DNA of 64,000 nucleotides from Allocoprococcus sp004560705. Its GTDB lineage: Bacteria > Bacillota > Clostridia > Lachnospirales > Lachnospiraceae. A program made the position numbers and the translations under genes. A model generated the notes under the pieces. It ran no database searches. It was not told where the DNA came from and saw nothing but the letters and a program-made list of their open reading frames with translations. Of the stretch, positions 26,876 to 36,027 are shown in pieces. How positions within the stretch are numbered: position 1 is the first letter of the stretch; the number at the start of each line of letters is the position of its first letter. The stretch is from the NCBI RefSeq assembly GCF_052065755.1, contig NZ_JBQHTK010000001.1, positions 248,001 to 312,000 on the forward strand. The letters are read 5' to 3'.

Positions 26876-26924
26876 TAAAAAAGCACTCTCACCCTGTTTT
26901 CTTCGGTAAAAATGCTTTTTTCAT
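26876..26924. terminator. Terminator between DUF1294 and padR operons
   Basis: A-rich 5' arm AAAAAGCA... pairing with ...TGCTTTTT, with inner ACC/GGT pairs, followed by a U run in either direction. It lies just past the end of the minus-strand addB-addA-DUF1294 run. Confidence 0.65.
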
Positions 26925-26939
26925 CGTCCAATTCGATTT

Positions 26940-27206
26940 TTATTTCATAACGCAATACAGAATGATCACCTGTACAACCAGAATCCCCGGTACTCCTAGT
27001 TTAAATTTTAAATGTCGCGTTTTATGTCGGAATACCTGCATTCCAGCCAACGCTCCGATTGATCCTCCGATCACCGCAAGGAAAAGTAGCGTTCTTTCCG
27101 GAACTCTCCATTGCTTTCTGATTGCCTTTCTCTTATCGATTCCATACACGCAGAATGTCAGCATATTGATCACGATCAGATATATCACTATTTCTTTCCA
27201 AATCAT
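26940..27206 (-). CDS. DUF1294 small membrane protein
   Basis: 88 residues, three hydrophobic segments, with the DUF1294 signature: VYGIDKRKA, RVPERTLLFLAVIGGSIGAL and FRHKTRHLKF. Function unknown. The ATG overlaps the addA stop by 4 bases. Confidence 0.88.
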   Translation of the reverse strand: MIWKEIVIYLIVINMLTFCVYGIDKRKAIRKQWRVPERTLLFLAVIGGSIGALAGMQVFRHKTRHLKFKLGVPGILVVQVIILYCVMK

Positions 27207-30200
27207 TTTTCCAGTCTACCTTCCTGATCTACCAGCAGAATTTCTTCACCAAGCGTAAAGGAATAAATCACTTCTTCTTTTACATTTTTTAATGTCATTT
27301 GTTCCAGTGCTCTGGCATAAAGCCGAAGCTGCTCCTGATATTTTTCCACCAGTTCTCTTCCAAATTTCACCTGATCCGTCTTATAATCAAGCACCACAAG
27401 TCCATCATCTTCTTCCAGATACACATCGATAATTCCCTGAATCAGCACCAGTTCCCCAGAAGCAGTGTCCGGATAAAGTTCTTTGGCATCAATCCCGAAT
27501 ACAAAAGGCTGCTCTCGATGAAGTCTGCCGCATCCTGCCGCTTTTTTCATTCTTTTTCCCATATCAGTATCCAGAAAATGCAAAATATCATCCGGCCGGA
27601 TACATGCGGCCATCTCATTCGTCAGAAATCCCTGCTGCCGGAAATAATCGATTTCTTTTCGGAGCACTTCTTCATCGTACTCCTTCGTAAAATCCAGAAG
27701 TTCCAGCAATTTATGATAGGTACTTCCCCGGGATGCCCCTGTCAGTTCCTCTTTTTCCTGTAAAAACTCAGGGATCAACGGCACCACATCTTCCTCTTCC
27801 ACCAGCATCTCTCCGTTTTCTTCTTCCCCCAAAAGATATGCTCGTTTTTTCAATTCAGAAACAGTAAATTTCATTTTAAGCTGTTCTTCACCCTCATATG
27901 GATACTGATAAGTGAACTGTTCGGCAATTCTGGCTGCAAACGCCTCATCGTGGCTCGCAAACGGGCTGCCTTCATTTGTGACTTCCTGCAGCATCAATGA
28001 TGCATCCAGTTGTTCTTCCAGGCTCCTTTCCGCCTCCATAGCAGTAAGATCTGAAGGTGATATCACCTGGACCTGCACAGAATCCGATTCATGCAGTCTC
28101 AGGGTTGCCGGAATTACCCAGTCCAGATAAGTCTTTGCTCCGATCAGTCTGGTGAATTCCAGCGTGTCTTGTCCTTCTTCCAAAAATGTATCGAGTATCT
28201 CCAGTTTCTTTTGGGCTCCCGGAATGACTCCTGTCATAATCAGCTTTTCTTTTGCCCTTGTCATCGCAACATAAAGGACTCTCAGTTCCTCTCCCAGATT
28301 CTCCAGTCCGGTTTCCATCTGAATCACTTTTTTCAAAATTGCCGGAGACTTCGTACGTCTCGTCAAATCAACCGCATCGATCCCGATTCCCAGATCGGGA
28401 TGAATCACAACGCTTCCCCGGATATCCTGAGTATTGAATCGCTTTCCCATGCCTACAACAATAACGACAGGAAATTCCAGACCCTTGCTTTTATGAATAC
28501 TCATGATACGCACCGCATCCGTCTGTGCATCGTAAATGCCCGCCTCGCCATAGTCCACTTCATATTTCTGAAGCTGTTCAATGTATCGGACAAAATGAAA
28601 TAATCCTTTATAACTGGTAGCCTCAAACGTCTTTGCCCTTACAAGAAGCATCTCCAGGTTCGCCAGCCTCTGTTCTCCGCCCGGCATGGCAGATATATAT
28701 CCCCTATATCCGGTTTCCGTCATGATCTGCCAGAGCAGATCATGAATCGAGGTATATGGGATACGACTCCGCATATCCTCGATCTGTTTCAAGACTTTTC
28801 GAAGTTTCGCACCAGTCTCTCCTTCTATATTTGCCACCATCCGTACGGAGTCATAAAACGGCTGTTCCGGAAACATAACACGAATTTCCGCCATTTCTTC
28901 ATTGCTTAGGCCGCCAAATGGAGATTTTAGGACCGCCGCAAGAGGCAGCTCCTGCCTGAAATTATCCAGAACGCGGAGGTAATCCAGCATCCACCCAATC
29001 TCCAGCGTTTGAAAGTACCCTTCCTTCGACTCTGTATACGCGGGAATACCTTCCTGACTTAAAACTCGCGCAAATACATCCGCCCATCCGCTGATACTTC
29101 TCGAGAGAATTACGATATCGCGGTATTCCACCTTACGGAATGTTTGGGCATCCTTATCCCAGATTTTCTGACTGTCCATCAACAAATGAATCCGTTCAGC
29201 CACCGCCTTCGCTTCCATTTCCCGCGCTGTCTGCACAGATTTTTTCTGTCGCGTTCCTTCAATTTGTCCTTCTTCTTCCTCCTGCGTGTCAATCAGTAAT
29301 AGTTCCGCCTCATTGCCCGGACAATCCGGGTAGTCCGCTCCTACATAAAGGGCCGCGTGATCGTCATATTCAATTTTCCCCAGATTTTTCGTCATAATCT
29401 GACGAAAAATTCCATTGACAGGTTCCAGCACCTCCGCTCTGCTTCGAAAGTTCTTATGCAGATCAATTCGACGGCAATCTCCGTCCTCTGTACTGTAATG
29501 TTCAAACTTTTCCATAAAAAGTTCCGGTCTGGAGAGTCGGAATCGATAGATACTCTGCTTTACATCCCCCACCATGAAAAGGTTATTTTCTCCTTTGCTT
29601 ACTCTGGAAACACTGGTCAGTATCGCTTCCTGAAGAAAGTTACTGTCTTGATATTCATCGATCATAACTTCCTCAAACTGTTCCTGATATTCCAGGGCAG
29701 TCTCCGAAGGAACCAGATACCCATTTTCCTTTCTGGTCAGAATTTTGAGTGCAAACTGCTCCATATCCCGAAAATCAATCAGATTCTTTTCCGCCTTCTT
29801 TTCCGCAAATGCCCTTTCAAATTCTTTCACCAGATTCACAAGTACAGTCACAACAGGTAAACACATCGCGAGGTCCTCTTTCATCCCCTCCGGGCTCTGG
29901 AAAAAATAGCCTTCTCGCAGATTCTCGATCAGTTTCTTCCACGTCTCTCTCAGCTCTTTAACCTGACCGGTAAGCTCCGGATCCACTTCTTTGTCACGAT
30001 TCGGTGCAAGACGTGCCCAACTTCCTTTCTCCGGGAACACTCGCCACATCTTCTCATAAGTGTCCGCCGCAAAAAGAGGTTTCAGTATCTGTTCATCCTC
30101 ATCGATCGTTTTTTCATACATATACGGGCCGGAAGGCTCATTACAAAGCATTCTCGCCTTTTCCATATACGCGCGAATGTCTCCCAGACAGTTTTGAATA

Positions 30201-30847
30201 TAGGCAAATCCCCTTTTCATAAATTCCGAGTCTTCTTCCATCCCTGACTGATAGGCCGCCACACACTGATCCAGCCAGGCATCCGGGTCCGGATAACTCC
30301 CTGAAAAATGATACAACTGTTCAATAATCTCTTCCAGTTTCGTGTCTTCCCGTCCAGTTGCAAATGTCTCTACAAATTGGAGAAACAATTCATCTTCTTC
30401 GGCAAAATGTGCTTCCAGCATTTCTTTTAAGACATCCTGCCTCAAAAGGCGCAATTCTCCGTCTTCCGCCACCCTGAATCCCGGGTCCAGATCGATCACA
30501 TGAAAATACTCTCGGATCACAGACATACAAAAACTGTGGATCGTTGTGATCCTGGCAGTATGTATCAGATCAAGCTGATGCTTTAAATGTTCATCCTGTG
30601 GATTTTCTTCCACTGCTTTTCCGATTGCCGCCGCAATACGTTCTTTCATTTCCGCTGCCGCAGCATCAGTGTAAGTCACGATCAGCATCCGGTCAATATC
30701 AAGCGGAGGAGTCTCTTTCGTCAGACGGCTAATGATACGTTCTACCAGAACCGCTGTTTTTCCGGAACCGGCCGCCGCCGAAACCAGGATATTCCGGTTT
30801 CTCAAGTCAATAACCTGCTGTTGCTCCTTCGTCCACGTCACGCCCAT
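27203..30847 (-). CDS. addA: AddAB helicase-nuclease, helicase subunit
   Basis: Double-strand-break processing for recombination (RecBCD counterpart). 1214-residue UvrD-type helicase and nuclease: Walker A AAAGSGKTAVLVE, VEEVMIDEYQDSN-type motif II, VRIMSIHKSKGLEFPVV (motif V/VI region), RVLYVAMTRAKEKL, and a C-terminal RecB-like nuclease with VVLDYKTDQV and a QLRLYARAL helix. The ATG directly follows the addB stop and uses the GGGGG site inside addB. Confidence 0.97.
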   Translation of the reverse strand: MGVTWTKEQQQVIDLRNRNILVSAAAGSGKTAVLVERIISRLTKETPPLDIDRMLIVTYTDAAAAEMKERIAAAIGKAVEENPQDEHLKHQLDLIHTARITTIHSFCMSVIREYFHVIDLDPGFRVAEDGELRLLRQDVLKEMLEAHFAEEDELFLQFVETFATGREDTKLEEIIEQLYHFSGSYPDPDAWLDQCVAAYQSGMEEDSEFMKRGFAYIQNCLGDIRAYMEKARMLCNEPSGPYMYEKTIDEDEQILKPLFAADTYEKMWRVFPEKGSWARLAPNRDKEVDPELTGQVKELRETWKKLIENLREGYFFQSPEGMKEDLAMCLPVVTVLVNLVKEFERAFAEKKAEKNLIDFRDMEQFALKILTRKENGYLVPSETALEYQEQFEEVMIDEYQDSNFLQEAILTSVSRVSKGENNLFMVGDVKQSIYRFRLSRPELFMEKFEHYSTEDGDCRRIDLHKNFRSRAEVLEPVNGIFRQIMTKNLGKIEYDDHAALYVGADYPDCPGNEAELLLIDTQEEEEGQIEGTRQKKSVQTAREMEAKAVAERIHLLMDSQKIWDKDAQTFRKVEYRDIVILSRSISGWADVFARVLSQEGIPAYTESKEGYFQTLEIGWMLDYLRVLDNFRQELPLAAVLKSPFGGLSNEEMAEIRVMFPEQPFYDSVRMVANIEGETGAKLRKVLKQIEDMRSRIPYTSIHDLLWQIMTETGYRGYISAMPGGEQRLANLEMLLVRAKTFEATSYKGLFHFVRYIEQLQKYEVDYGEAGIYDAQTDAVRIMSIHKSKGLEFPVVIVVGMGKRFNTQDIRGSVVIHPDLGIGIDAVDLTRRTKSPAILKKVIQMETGLENLGEELRVLYVAMTRAKEKLIMTGVIPGAQKKLEILDTFLEEGQDTLEFTRLIGAKTYLDWVIPATLRLHESDSVQVQVISPSDLTAMEAERSLEEQLDASLMLQEVTNEGSPFASHDEAFAARIAEQFTYQYPYEGEEQLKMKFTVSELKKRAYLLGEEENGEMLVEEEDVVPLIPEFLQEKEELTGASRGSTYHKLLELLDFTKEYDEEVLRKEIDYFRQQGFLTNEMAACIRPDDILHFLDTDMGKRMKKAAGCGRLHREQPFVFGIDAKELYPDTASGELVLIQGIIDVYLEEDDGLVVLDYKTDQVKFGRELVEKYQEQLRLYARALEQMTLKNVKEEVIYSFTLGEEILLVDQEGRLEK

Positions 30848-33800
30848 CTATCGTTCCCCCTTTCCGGATATTTTATGCAACACTTCTTCTCTGGTATATA
30901 CAGGAAGATTCCGATACTCATATCCCTGAATCTGGTCATCAAATCCGCAGATCTCCCTATATATGCAATAATCGCACCCTGTCTGTTTTCCCATCTCGTA
31001 AGGCGCCGCTTCTGCATTTCCACTCAACATCTTTTCCCGCAGATCATTCCGTTTCTTTGCCGCATAATCCAGTATCTCTCTGAATTCTTCATCATTCACG
31101 GTCTTGGATGTTTTGGACAATCCATTCTTCGTTCGCGATACTGGAATCACGCTGGATCCCGCCGTAAAATCCTGATCCAGCTTCTGAATCACTGCCTCAT
31201 CTGCATTGACCAGTCCATCCAGACGCAATTCTTTCATGATTGCCTCTTCCAGTTTCTCCTGATCGATCTGCTTCTCCACCACCGGATCTTTAATCCGATA
31301 ATAGAAGATTCCTGCAGGTACAACCCTTTTTCCCGGATGTTTTCTCTCTTCCAGCTTCAATGCTTCCTCCATATATACAACAAGCTGCAGTTGGAGTCCA
31401 TGGTAAAACGCTGCCATATCAAAAGTTTTTGTTCCGGTCTTGTAGTCGAGAATTTTCACGTAAACAGAATCCTCCGTCTCACAGGTGTCGATCCGGTCTA
31501 TTTTTCCGCTGCCAAATCGCACCTCATACCCTTCCGGCCGAAACTGTCCCTTTTCCAATTGTCTGGTCATCGCCCACACCGTCCGGCGCATCATCCGTTT
31601 GATACGTGGAATCATATAAGCATTACGCGCAGAACTATAAAGGACCGTATTACTGTAATCCACAATACTCTCGTCCACGCTTTCCTCGATCAGTTTTCGA
31701 CTATCCGCTTCAGATATTTCCGTCCACCCTTCCTGTTCTTTCTCCAGTTTAAGAGCATACTTCTCCATTGCTGAATGAAATATATTTCCGAAATCCAGCG
31801 CTGCAAAGCGGTATTCCTCTCTCTCCTTAAGCCGGAGCCCGTAAGCTATAAAATGTGCACAGGCACAAGCAACGAATTTCTCCATTCTGGATACACTCGG
31901 ATCCCAGGGCCCATAGAGCTTTTCAGCCGTCTCTTTCGCCAGTGAATCTTCCCGTTTCCGATACCTGCTCGCATTTACCAGCCTTTCCACATCCTTTTTC
32001 CATCTCTCATCTTTCAAATACCAGCGATATAGCTCCTGCCATATTCCATCTTTTTGCCGCTGGGGCTTTCTCAATCCTTCAATCAGATAATCGATTCCTA
32101 GCTCCGGCACCAGTTCCAGCACTTCCGGTCCATACTGATCCATATCATAAATCGGTACTTCCGGAAAAATCTTCTTAAGCTCCCCGATCAGATAAGAAGG
32201 ACGCAGACTTTTTCCTTCTGCCGAAACTTTGCTGAAACTGACAGTCAGTTCTTCCGTAGGTTTCGTCATATGAAGATAAAGATAAAACTTCTGAATACAG
32301 GTTTTTTCTTTCGTTCCCGGTGTCAGAGTGATTCCGGCATTCTCGAACCGCTCCCTGTCATGCTCGGTGATCAGTCCCTTCGTAGGCATAATCCCCGGCA
32401 CCAGATTATCATTCGCTCCCAGGAAAATCAGAGCCTTGATATTCTTCAAACGCGTTCTCTCAACATCACCCGCCATTACTTCGTCCAGACTTGGAGGAAT
32501 CACTCCCACTCTCGCCTCCTCGAGCCCGGCATCCAGAAGTTCTGAATATTCCTTGAGTGAAATATATTCATCTCCAAGAAGTCCAACAAACTTATCAAAG
32601 AGCTCCATGACAGCCCGGTAAATCTGCGAATATTCCTTTGCCAGTGCCAGCTCCCCCGCCTCCGCAAACTGGTTCTCCTGAACCTTTATCTTCTGCTGCA
32701 TTTCCTCCTGTACCAGAAATTCATAGAGTGCGGTCGTCACATCCTTCACCGTTTTTTTACGCTGCTTCAGCACAAACATCAGTCCGTCCATCTTTTCCAC
32801 CAGACGCACCCGCAAATGATTCAGTGTCTCCAGGTCTTCTTCTGTCGTCTGCGCACTGCGTCTGATCCATTTTTCCTGCCATTTCTTATACCCACGGATT
32901 CCAAGTGCAAGGACATAGTTTTCCATCAGATCCACTTCACCTGATGTAAATCCTGCAAGTCCGGTTCTCAAAAACCTAAATACACTCTCGTAGGAAAAAT
33001 TCTGTTCTGCAATTCCAAGAAGACTCCGCACATATTCCACGAAAGAATTCAGAAGTACATTTCTCTTATAATCCAGGAATACCGGAATATGATATCTTGC
33101 AAAGTTCTTTTCGATTTCGTCAGCATAAACATTCATATCACTGGCAATCACGGCAATATCTCTATACCGATAGCCCTTCTTCCGCACAAGAAAGCGAATC
33201 CTCTGAGCCGCACACATAACTTCATCTGCCGGATTATGCGCCAGATACAAGCGGACACGATCCGTTTTTTTCTGATACTTCTCTTGAGCATGCCGAAACA
33301 CTTCTGATTCCAGATGTGCAAGCGCAGGATTACAGCGGAAGCGATAAACCGGCCTGCTATAAAGACAGACCGACTCTTCCACCAAAACCTCTTTTTCCTG
33401 TGCCAGTTCTATGAGTGATTTCACCATCTGCTTACTTAATGAGAAAAGCTGATACTTGTCCTTTAACACATAAGGATTCTCACGCTCATCCATAGTAACC
33501 GTCATGCAGACTTTGCTGCAATATGTCAGCATTTCACCCAGGACCTTATTCTGTACCGGTGTAAATCCGGTAAATCCGTCCAGGGCGATCACGCTGTCTT
33601 TCAATATCCGGGATTTTCCCATCACCCGGCTGAGCACATCCAGAATTTCTTCCTTCGTAATATATTGATCAGCCAGATACTGTTCAAATGCCGAATAAAC
33701 CGTTTGAATATCCTTTAGTTTCAGCAAAAGGCTCATATTGTCACCTGCCGCATCGAATAAAGGCCCCATTCCTTCCGGCTGGATATTATATTGTGTCAGT

Positions 33801-34183
33801 TCTGAAATAACCGATTTTACCTCACTGGTATAACCCGGTTTTTTCAGGTTAGCTTTGATAACTTTTAATGACGGTTCCAGCTTTCCGGCTATCTTTCTCA
33901 GAATCAGATTCTTTCCTTCGTCATCCAGTACTTTACGCCCACTTTCCCCTGTTTCTTCCATCACGCGAAATGCAAGACGAGCAAAACTAAGCACATCAAT
34001 ATTCATAATCCCATGTCTTGGATGACGCATGACCAGCTCCTTTTGTGTCTGCATCGTAAACTGTTCCGGAACCAGTACAATATAATTTTTATCCGGGAAC
34101 CGTATTGATTCCCGGATAATATATTCATACAAATAATGAGATTTTCCGGATCCGGAATTTCCAAAAATAAACTGAAGAGACAT
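30848..34183 (-). CDS. addB: AddAB helicase-nuclease, AddB subunit
   Basis: 1111 residues. The N-terminal Walker A GNSGSGKSHYL lies in an otherwise divergent helicase fold; the C-terminal nuclease has KILDYKTGTKTF. The iron-sulfur-type cysteines are FVACACAH and CDYCIYREIC. AddB holds the Chi-recognition and nuclease functions in the complex. A GTG two codons upstream overlaps the hflX stop, but AAGGAG fits the ATG at 34183. Confidence 0.96.
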   Translation of the reverse strand: MSLQFIFGNSGSGKSHYLYEYIIRESIRFPDKNYIVLVPEQFTMQTQKELVMRHPRHGIMNIDVLSFARLAFRVMEETGESGRKVLDDEGKNLILRKIAGKLEPSLKVIKANLKKPGYTSEVKSVISELTQYNIQPEGMGPLFDAAGDNMSLLLKLKDIQTVYSAFEQYLADQYITKEEILDVLSRVMGKSRILKDSVIALDGFTGFTPVQNKVLGEMLTYCSKVCMTVTMDERENPYVLKDKYQLFSLSKQMVKSLIELAQEKEVLVEESVCLYSRPVYRFRCNPALAHLESEVFRHAQEKYQKKTDRVRLYLAHNPADEVMCAAQRIRFLVRKKGYRYRDIAVIASDMNVYADEIEKNFARYHIPVFLDYKRNVLLNSFVEYVRSLLGIAEQNFSYESVFRFLRTGLAGFTSGEVDLMENYVLALGIRGYKKWQEKWIRRSAQTTEEDLETLNHLRVRLVEKMDGLMFVLKQRKKTVKDVTTALYEFLVQEEMQQKIKVQENQFAEAGELALAKEYSQIYRAVMELFDKFVGLLGDEYISLKEYSELLDAGLEEARVGVIPPSLDEVMAGDVERTRLKNIKALIFLGANDNLVPGIMPTKGLITEHDRERFENAGITLTPGTKEKTCIQKFYLYLHMTKPTEELTVSFSKVSAEGKSLRPSYLIGELKKIFPEVPIYDMDQYGPEVLELVPELGIDYLIEGLRKPQRQKDGIWQELYRWYLKDERWKKDVERLVNASRYRKREDSLAKETAEKLYGPWDPSVSRMEKFVACACAHFIAYGLRLKEREEYRFAALDFGNIFHSAMEKYALKLEKEQEGWTEISEADSRKLIEESVDESIVDYSNTVLYSSARNAYMIPRIKRMMRRTVWAMTRQLEKGQFRPEGYEVRFGSGKIDRIDTCETEDSVYVKILDYKTGTKTFDMAAFYHGLQLQLVVYMEEALKLEERKHPGKRVVPAGIFYYRIKDPVVEKQIDQEKLEEAIMKELRLDGLVNADEAVIQKLDQDFTAGSSVIPVSRTKNGLSKTSKTVNDEEFREILDYAAKKRNDLREKMLSGNAEAAPYEMGKQTGCDYCIYREICGFDDQIQGYEYRNLPVYTREEVLHKISGKGER

Positions 34184-34185
34184 GA

Positions 34186-35430
34186 TCACAAACTCCTTCC
34201 ATAGATCTCCTTCGGGACGTAAGCCCGGATATAAATTCCTTCTTCCGTATAGTGTTCTTCCAGAAGCTCTCCATATTTTCTAATCATCTGTACGCGGGAG
34301 CTTTCCTGATAAGGATACATTCTTTCTATTAGAATTTTCTGTTCCCGCAGCTGCTGTTCAATCGCACAGAGAAGCTCTGGAATCCCTTCTCCGGTCTTTG
34401 CCGAAATCTGCACGGTTCTGTCTGCCTGAAAATCGCGCAGCAATGCGTTCTCCCCACGTCGATCCATCTTATTAAATACTGTAATGACAGGTTTATTCAT
34501 GACTTCCAACTTACGCAGTGTCTCATATACCACATACATCTGCTCGTCCATCTGCGGGTTGGAGGAATCTACCACATGGAGAATCAGGTCCGCATACTTT
34601 GCCTCCTCCAGAGTACTCCGGAACGCTTCAATCAGGTGATGCGGAAGCTTCCTGATAAATCCGACCGTATCCGTCACCAACATCTCCTGGCCGCTCGGCA
34701 GCTTCAAATTTCTTGTTGTAGGATCCAGCGTTGCAAAAAGCTGATCCTCTTCCAATACCTTTGCATCCGTCAGCGTATTAAGCAATGTGGATTTTCCCGC
34801 ATTCGTATATCCTACGATGGCAGCCACCTGCATATGATTTCTGCTGCGCTGTTCTCTGGTAAGATCTCGATGTCTTTTGACATCCTTAAGTTCTCTGTTG
34901 AGAAGGGCAATCCGGTTCTTAATCAGCCTTCGATCCATCTCCAATTTCTTTTCTCCCGGTCCTCTTGTGCCAATTCCTCCTCCCAAACGGGACAATGCCT
35001 TGCCGGCGCCGGTAAGCTGAGTCTGCCTGTAACGGAGCTGAGCCAGCTCCACCTGGATCTTCCCTTCACTGGTCGATGCTCTCCCGGCAAAGATATCCAG
35101 GATGATGAGTGTCCGATCCATTACCTTTGTATCCAAAAGTTCTGTCAGATTCGCTGTCTGTGCAGGGGACAATTCATCATCACAAACAATGCCGTCCGCA
35201 TCTGTTTCCCACAAAAGTTCTTTGATTTCCTCAATTTTCCCCTTACCAACATAAGTGGCGGGATGAATCATCTCCCGCCTCTGAATGACCCTGCCGACGA
35301 CCACACCTCCTGCCGTATCGACCAGATCGCAAAGCTCATCCAATGACTGTTCGGTATCATCGTTCGCACTGCTTGCGACTCCCACCAGAATGAGCTTTTC
35401 TTTTTCATCTTTTATCTCATAGATTGCCAT
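34186..35430 (-). CDS. hflX: GTPase HflX
   Basis: 414-residue ribosome-associated GTPase: HflX N-domain with RVIQRREMIHPATYVGKGK, the LGGGIGTRGPGEKKLE linker, then the G domain GYTNAGKSTLLN, DTVGFI and NKMD. HflX splits stalled 70S ribosomes under stress. It ends 3 bases from addB and starts 5 bases after the TPR lipoprotein gene. Confidence 0.96.
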   Translation of the reverse strand: MAIYEIKDEKEKLILVGVASSANDDTEQSLDELCDLVDTAGGVVVGRVIQRREMIHPATYVGKGKIEEIKELLWETDADGIVCDDELSPAQTANLTELLDTKVMDRTLIILDIFAGRASTSEGKIQVELAQLRYRQTQLTGAGKALSRLGGGIGTRGPGEKKLEMDRRLIKNRIALLNRELKDVKRHRDLTREQRSRNHMQVAAIVGYTNAGKSTLLNTLTDAKVLEEDQLFATLDPTTRNLKLPSGQEMLVTDTVGFIRKLPHHLIEAFRSTLEEAKYADLILHVVDSSNPQMDEQMYVVYETLRKLEVMNKPVITVFNKMDRRGENALLRDFQADRTVQISAKTGEGIPELLCAIEQQLREQKILIERMYPYQESSRVQMIRKYGELLEEHYTEEGIYIRAYVPKEIYGRSL

Positions 35431-35435
35431 ACATT

Positions 35436-36002
35436 CTATTCCTCTCTACTTGGGACCTGCGTATTCAAAAACTCTTTTTCTTTCAGCGCACGTTCATCAT
35501 CCGGATACAGACTGAGATAAACTTCCAGCTTTTCTTTTGCTTTCTGATAATCCCCCACCTGCTCATAAGCCGCAATCAGATTAAATGACATTTCTTTCAA
35601 AAGCTCCTGACCCGCATCCGGAAACTCCTGCCCATTTTCAAAATAATAGACTGCCTTTTCCGGTTTATCCGTCATCAATGCACAGATTCCCAACATATTA
35701 TAAATGGTTGCTGTTTCCTCCGAACCGTTTTGAAGTGCATTTCCAAACGCCTTTTCTGCCTTTTCGTAATCTTCTTCTTCCCAGTAGCAGATTCCCAGCC
35801 CCCTCCATGCTTCTCCCAGGTCTTTTCCTTTATCAACTGACTCCTGGAATTTTTCCGCTGCCTCTGTATAATTTCCTTCTTCAAGCAGCTCTGTCCCTTC
35901 TTTTACAATGGAAGTACAGCCAGAAGTTGCCAACATCACAGCCAGAAGCAGCATCACCAAACTATATTTGCTTTTGTTCCATTTCTTCATACTGTTTCTC
36001 AT
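35436..36002 (-). CDS. TPR-repeat lipoprotein
   Basis: 188 residues: basic head, hydrophobic signal segment and a lipobox ending ATSGC at about residue 28, so the mature protein would be lipid-anchored outside. The rest is tetratricopeptide repeats (LEEGNYTEAAEKFQ, WEEEDYEKAEKAFGNAL, YEQVGDYQKAKEKL), a helical scaffold for protein contacts. AAGGG lies about 10 bases before the ATG at 36002; another ATG is 4 codons inside. No partner is evident. Confidence 0.85.
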   Translation of the reverse strand: MRNSMKKWNKSKYSLVMLLLAVMLATSGCTSIVKEGTELLEEGNYTEAAEKFQESVDKGKDLGEAWRGLGICYWEEEDYEKAEKAFGNALQNGSEETATIYNMLGICALMTDKPEKAVYYFENGQEFPDAGQELLKEMSFNLIAAYEQVGDYQKAKEKLEVYLSLYPDDERALKEKEFLNTQVPSREE

Positions 36003-36027
36003 TCTAATCTACCCTTCTATATTAAGA

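Noticed and set aside
30587..31774. A 395-codon plus-strand open frame opposite the addA/addB junction
   Set aside because: No ribosome site, His/Phe/Arg-rich antisense composition, and both addA and addB are well supported across it.
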